Assembly: GCA_014382245.1 (NCBI GenBank)
Contig: JACNKC010000084.1
Span: forward strand, 1 to 32,993
DNA length: 32,993 bases
Direction of reading: 5' to 3'
DNA from: Pseudomonadota bacterium
Lineage (GTDB): Bacteria > Desulfobacterota > Binatia > UBA1149
Shown here piece by piece: positions 30,652 through 32,993 of this stretch. Each line of letters opens with the position of its first letter. Position 1 is the stretch's first letter. The translations under genes and the position numbers were made by a program. Under the pieces are notes generated by a model that did no database searches, had not been told where the DNA came from, and was given only the letters and a program-made list of their open reading frames with translations.

Positions 30652-31484
30652 TTTTTAACGTGGGCAGCCGGGTCGGGGGCCAGGGGGGAATATGCGAGAT
30701 TTTCTTTCACTAGCTCGTAGACACCCCCTGCAACCAGCAACGAGTTGTGGCCGATAGCGTTGACGGTCACGTTCATACCCGGGGCGTAGCCTGAACATTC
30801 CCTGGGAAATACGATCGCGTCAAAAGTTGATGCGATCGACACGAAGTGGGTCCACGCAACTCCTTCTTCGGCGGCATCGAGCCGTTGGAGATAGCGCGAA
30901 TTGCGTTTCAGCTGGACAGCGGATTTGAAAGGAACAACCGCCGCGAGCCCTGTGCCCTGGTGGGGAGAGCCGAGGGTGATGACGTTTCCCAGGATGGTAG
31001 AGCACTGTTGTCCAGCAGCCGCATCTCGAACGAGGACCCCGCCCTGGCTGTGGGCCACCACGTCCACGAGACCGTCGTCGCTCAAGGCAGCAGCAGAGCG
31101 CAGAGCCGAGGCCACTACCGCGGCCTTGATTTCCATCGACTCGGAGACGCTTGGGTAATTGATCGACTGCGTAGCGCGGCCATCCCTGCGCAAGCGCGCC
31201 GCCAACAGCGCCATGCTGGCGCGATTCTGGCCCCAACCGTGGACCAGCAGCACTGGACGGCCACTGCCATTCGATAGTTTTCCGCCGAGGAGGCCCAGCG
31301 GGCGCGTCAGCAATAAAAGCAGAGTCACCACGCACTCGGCTGCAAATGCAGCCAGCAGTGATGCCGCGGGAAGGGGGTCCCGCCTGGGTGTGATATCAGC
31401 GTCCTCGTAGCGAAGGAGCAAGTAGCAAGCCGCCTCGAACAGCGACACGAGAAAGAAAGCAAGCAGGATTAATTTGAGTAACAT
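30648..31484 (-). CDS. Membrane-anchored lipase-like alpha/beta hydrolase
   Basis: 278 residues. Two hydrophobic segments at the N-terminus (about 3-24 and 41-62) suggest membrane anchoring, followed by an alpha/beta hydrolase: oxyanion loop LLVHGWGQNRASM (79-91), nucleophile Ser146 in VVAHSQGGVLVRD, Asp222 in STFDAIVFP and His246 in IGHNSLL, a complete triad in the right order. ITLGSPHQGTGLA near 169-181 is typical of LipA/EstA-like triacylglycerol lipases. The substrate is not known, but an ester or lipid is likely. ATG 31484 has no ribosome site and sits about 9 bases from a good -10, so it may be nearly leaderless. Coupled to the pseudouridine synthase gene by a 4-base overlap. Confidence 0.85.
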   Translation of the reverse strand: MLLKLILLAFFLVSLFEAACYLLLRYEDADITPRRDPLPAASLLAAFAAECVVTLLLLLTRPLGLLGGKLSNGSGRPVLLVHGWGQNRASMALLAARLRRDGRATQSINYPSVSESMEIKAAVVASALRSAAALSDDGLVDVVAHSQGGVLVRDAAAGQQCSTILGNVITLGSPHQGTGLAAVVPFKSAVQLKRNSRYLQRLDAAEEGVAWTHFVSIASTFDAIVFPRECSGYAPGMNVTVNAIGHNSLLVAGGVYELVKENLAYSPLAPDPAAHVKK

Positions 31485-31493
31485 AGCCGCGGC

Positions 31494-31521
31494 ATATTAA
31501 CCCGGAGCGCTCTCTGGTCAA
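31494..31521 (-). promoter_or_regulatory. Promoter of the lipase-like gene, close to its start codon
   Basis: On the minus strand TTGACC (31516-31521), 16 bases, TAATAT (31494-31499). ATG 31484 begins nine bases after the -10, which predicts a leader of only about 2-3 bases. Confidence 0.5.
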
Positions 31522-31542
31522 CGGCTGCAGGGGCAAGGCCAC

Positions 31543-31571
31543 TTGCATTACGCTTCGCGGGGGTCGATCAT
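31543..31571 (+). promoter_or_regulatory. Weak candidate promoter for the guanylyltransferase gene
   Basis: TTGCAT (31543-31548), 17 bases, GATCAT (31566-31571). ATG 31583 has no ribosome site and would follow a leader of about five bases. The consensus match is modest. Confidence 0.3.
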
Positions 31572-31582
31572 CGCCCACCCTT

Positions 31583-32680
31583 ATGGCAAGAAAAACGACA
31601 GCTCGGAAAGACAGGTACGCGATCATCGTAGCGGGTGGCGTTGGCTCGCGTTTCTGGCCCCTGAGTCGGCGAAAACGCCCGAAGCAGGTGCTGGCCCTCG
31701 CAGGCTTGACCAGTATGCTTGAAGAAACCGCGGCCCGGGTACGTGGCCTCGTTGACGATGAGAACGTTCTCGTGGTCACCAGCGAGACCCTGGCAGGCGG
31801 GGTACGTAAGCTGCTGCCGTGGATGCCGGCGCGCAATGTCCTGGCCGAACCCGTGGGACGCAACACTGCCGCAGCCGTGGGCTGGGCGGCTCTGGAAGTC
31901 GCCCGTCGCAACGAGAACGGTGTCATGCTGGTCCTGCCCGCCGACCACTTGATCGAAAATCGAAAAAGATTCCTGGCTGACATGGGTCGAGGCCTGGCGT
32001 TGGCCTATCACCAGCGCAGGTTGGTGACTTTCGGTATAACGCCCAGCGGACCGGCCACTGGTTATGGTTACCTGAAAGCAGGCAAAACACTCCAAGGCGA
32101 CCTCGGGGGCAGGCAGGTGGCGGCCTTCTACGAGAAACCCAAGCTGGCTCGAGCCCGGCGTTACGTCGCCAACAAGAATTACTACTGGAACAGCGGCATG
32201 TTTGCCTGGCGGGCCGACGTGGTGCTCGAGGAGATCGACAAGCATCTACCATTACTTCGAAGAGCCCTCGCTCGCTTGGACAGGCAGCGTAGCAGCGGCC
32301 GGGTAACCAAGGCCGCACTTGTCCGAATATACCCTCGCCTGCAGGCGATTTCGGTCGACTACGGGATAATGGAGCACTCCGACAAGGTCGCCATGGTTCC
32401 GGCGAGCTTTGACTGGAGCGATGTTGGTAGCTGGGATGTCGCGGGCGAATCCTGGCCCGAAGACGCCCACGGAAACAGGTCTCGAGACGACCTTGTCAGC
32501 GTCGATTCCAGCGGCAACATGGTTTATTCCGGGGGCAAGCTGGTGGCTCTTGTCGGTGTAGATGACCTCGTGGTGGTGGATAGCGGTGATGCATTGTTGG
32601 TATGTCGCAAAGATCGTAGCCAGGATGTCCGAGAGGTGGTAACCGTGCTTGAGAAGACCGGGGTAAAGAGATTACTCTAG
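31583..32680 (+). CDS. Mannose-1-phosphate guanylyltransferase
   Basis: 365 residues, nucleotidyltransferase making GDP-mannose from GTP and mannose-1-phosphate for cell-surface polysaccharides. Seen: the activator/GTP loop VAGGVGSRFWPLSRRKRPKQ (16-35), EPVGRNTAAAVGWAAL near 89-104, LVLPADHLI, the FYEKP motif with catalytic Lys, NYYWNSGMFAW, SVDYGIMEHS and FDWSDVGSWD. The length fits the single-domain form (ManC/RfbM nucleotidyltransferase half); the C-terminal phosphomannose isomerase domain of bifunctional ManC is absent. It diverges from the lipase-like gene across 98 bases with promoter-like elements for both. No sugar-cassette neighbours are seen in the window. Confidence 0.94.
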   Translation: MARKTTARKDRYAIIVAGGVGSRFWPLSRRKRPKQVLALAGLTSMLEETAARVRGLVDDENVLVVTSETLAGGVRKLLPWMPARNVLAEPVGRNTAAAVGWAALEVARRNENGVMLVLPADHLIENRKRFLADMGRGLALAYHQRRLVTFGITPSGPATGYGYLKAGKTLQGDLGGRQVAAFYEKPKLARARRYVANKNYYWNSGMFAWRADVVLEEIDKHLPLLRRALARLDRQRSSGRVTKAALVRIYPRLQAISVDYGIMEHSDKVAMVPASFDWSDVGSWDVAGESWPEDAHGNRSRDDLVSVDSSGNMVYSGGKLVALVGVDDLVVVDSGDALLVCRKDRSQDVREVVTVLEKTGVKRLL

Positions 32681-32701
32681 GCTACGACCCCAATTACTGA
32701 C

Positions 32702-32993
32702 ATGGACGAACAAGTACACCCCGATACCGAAGAGGACAACACCGTCGCCGAAGACGAAAGCGGCACGGTACACCCCTCGGCGATGCGCGGCGTGTTTAAC
32801 TCGGTCGCCGACTTCGTGGCGGGCCGGGTGTTCGGCGGAGTGGTTATCCACGAAAGTTCGGTTCGAAAGATAAGAGATCTTGCCAAGCGCGGCACGGGAG
32901 CTTTCGTCCCGAACGGGAGAGCGGCGGGGTGGGGGAGAGGGGGAAGCTCGGGGGTCGCCGCGTCCATTAAAAAAAAAATAGATCGCGTCTTGC
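32702..32993 (+). CDS. Probable start of a PlsB-like glycerol-3-phosphate acyltransferase, truncated
   Basis: Open from ATG 32702 to the window end (97 codons), so partial at the 3' side. An acidic N-terminus (about 1-25) is followed by MRGVFNSVADFVAGRVFGGV and ESSVRKIRDLAKRGTG. The last segment resembles the region of PlsB-type acyltransferases where IRELAxRGTVVYVLRxRS is typical. In the window the residues right after RGT read GAFVPNGRA, which differ from that pattern mostly by single-base changes; beyond that the sequence is G-rich and then has a ten-A run, unlike the rest. I read it as sequence or assembly decay at the contig end, and the gene call as tentative. Confidence 0.45.
   Translation, partial: MDEQVHPDTEEDNTVAEDESGTVHPSAMRGVFNSVADFVAGRVFGGVVIHESSVRKIRDLAKRGTGAFVPNGRAAGWGRGGSSGVAASIKKKIDRVL

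Noticed and set aside
31568..32245. 225-codon minus-strand open frame opposite the guanylyltransferase
   Set aside because: Antisense to conserved nucleotidyltransferase motifs.
32677..32967. 96-codon minus-strand open frame at the window end
   Set aside because: The plus-strand frame over the same stretch is acyltransferase-like, and this frame depends on the doubtful G-rich end.

Overview
The window is a dense, GC-rich (clearly above 60% by eye), chromosome-like stretch of a Gram-negative bacterium. It carries housekeeping genes on both strands, short or overlapping gene junctions, and frequent GTG and TTG starts. The outer-membrane lipid transport genes (mlaFED), separate SecD, SecF and YajC, a PmtA-type phospholipid methyltransferase and a full seven-gene Mrp/Mnh cation/proton antiporter point to a didermic proteobacterium-like organism. 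The order nfeD - slipin - queA - tgt - yajC - secD - secF and the repeat-bearing MCE protein suggest a deltaproteobacterial-type lineage (Desulfobacterota, Myxococcota, Binatota and similar), probably from a metagenome. That placement is inference. I see no phage, insertion sequence, CRISPR array, tRNA or rRNA, and no gene-free stretch longer than about 220 bases.

Layout. 1-1858: the end of a membrane flippase-like gene and coaBC (coenzyme A). 1871-2764 (minus): a secreted zinc-dependent phospholipase C-like protein, whose 5' end overlaps that of a family 4 uracil-DNA glycosylase. 2745-11317 (plus): a long run of glycosylase, NfeD protease, slipin, queA, tgt, yajC, secD, secF and a pmtA-like methyltransferase. 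11334-21249 (minus): an unknown protein, mlaD-mlaF-mlaE, mrpG-F-E-D-C-B-A and nadA. Transcription runs from nadA down to mlaD, so the antiporter and lipid transport genes may share mRNA. 21401-24216: a small unknown gene, queG (minus), an IscA-type Fe-S protein and a GT-B-like protein. 24241-26739 (minus): lon. 26888-28082: a DUF4149-like membrane protein and a HAD hydrolase. 28088-28915 (minus): TrmI-type tRNA methyltransferase. 29105-29746: two small cysteine-motif proteins. 29755-31484 (minus): an RluA-type pseudouridine synthase and a lipase-like hydrolase. 31583-32680: mannose-1-phosphate guanylyltransferase. 32702-end: the start of a probable PlsB-like acyltransferase, running into poor-looking sequence.

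Themes. Three queuosine genes are present (queA and tgt together, queG about 15 kb away), along with two other RNA-modification genes (trmI, rluA-type). Fe-S proteins recur (NadA, QueG, family 4 UDG, IscA-type carrier). The most interesting items are a near-consensus promoter with a palindromic spacer that seems to start transcription at the iscA ATG, similar SD-less starts at 31484 and 31583, a Tgt with an altered substrate-pocket motif, and an uncharacterised pair of zinc-ribbon-like proteins, one with a histone-H1-like basic tail. I did not find a clear new multi-gene defence or metabolic system.
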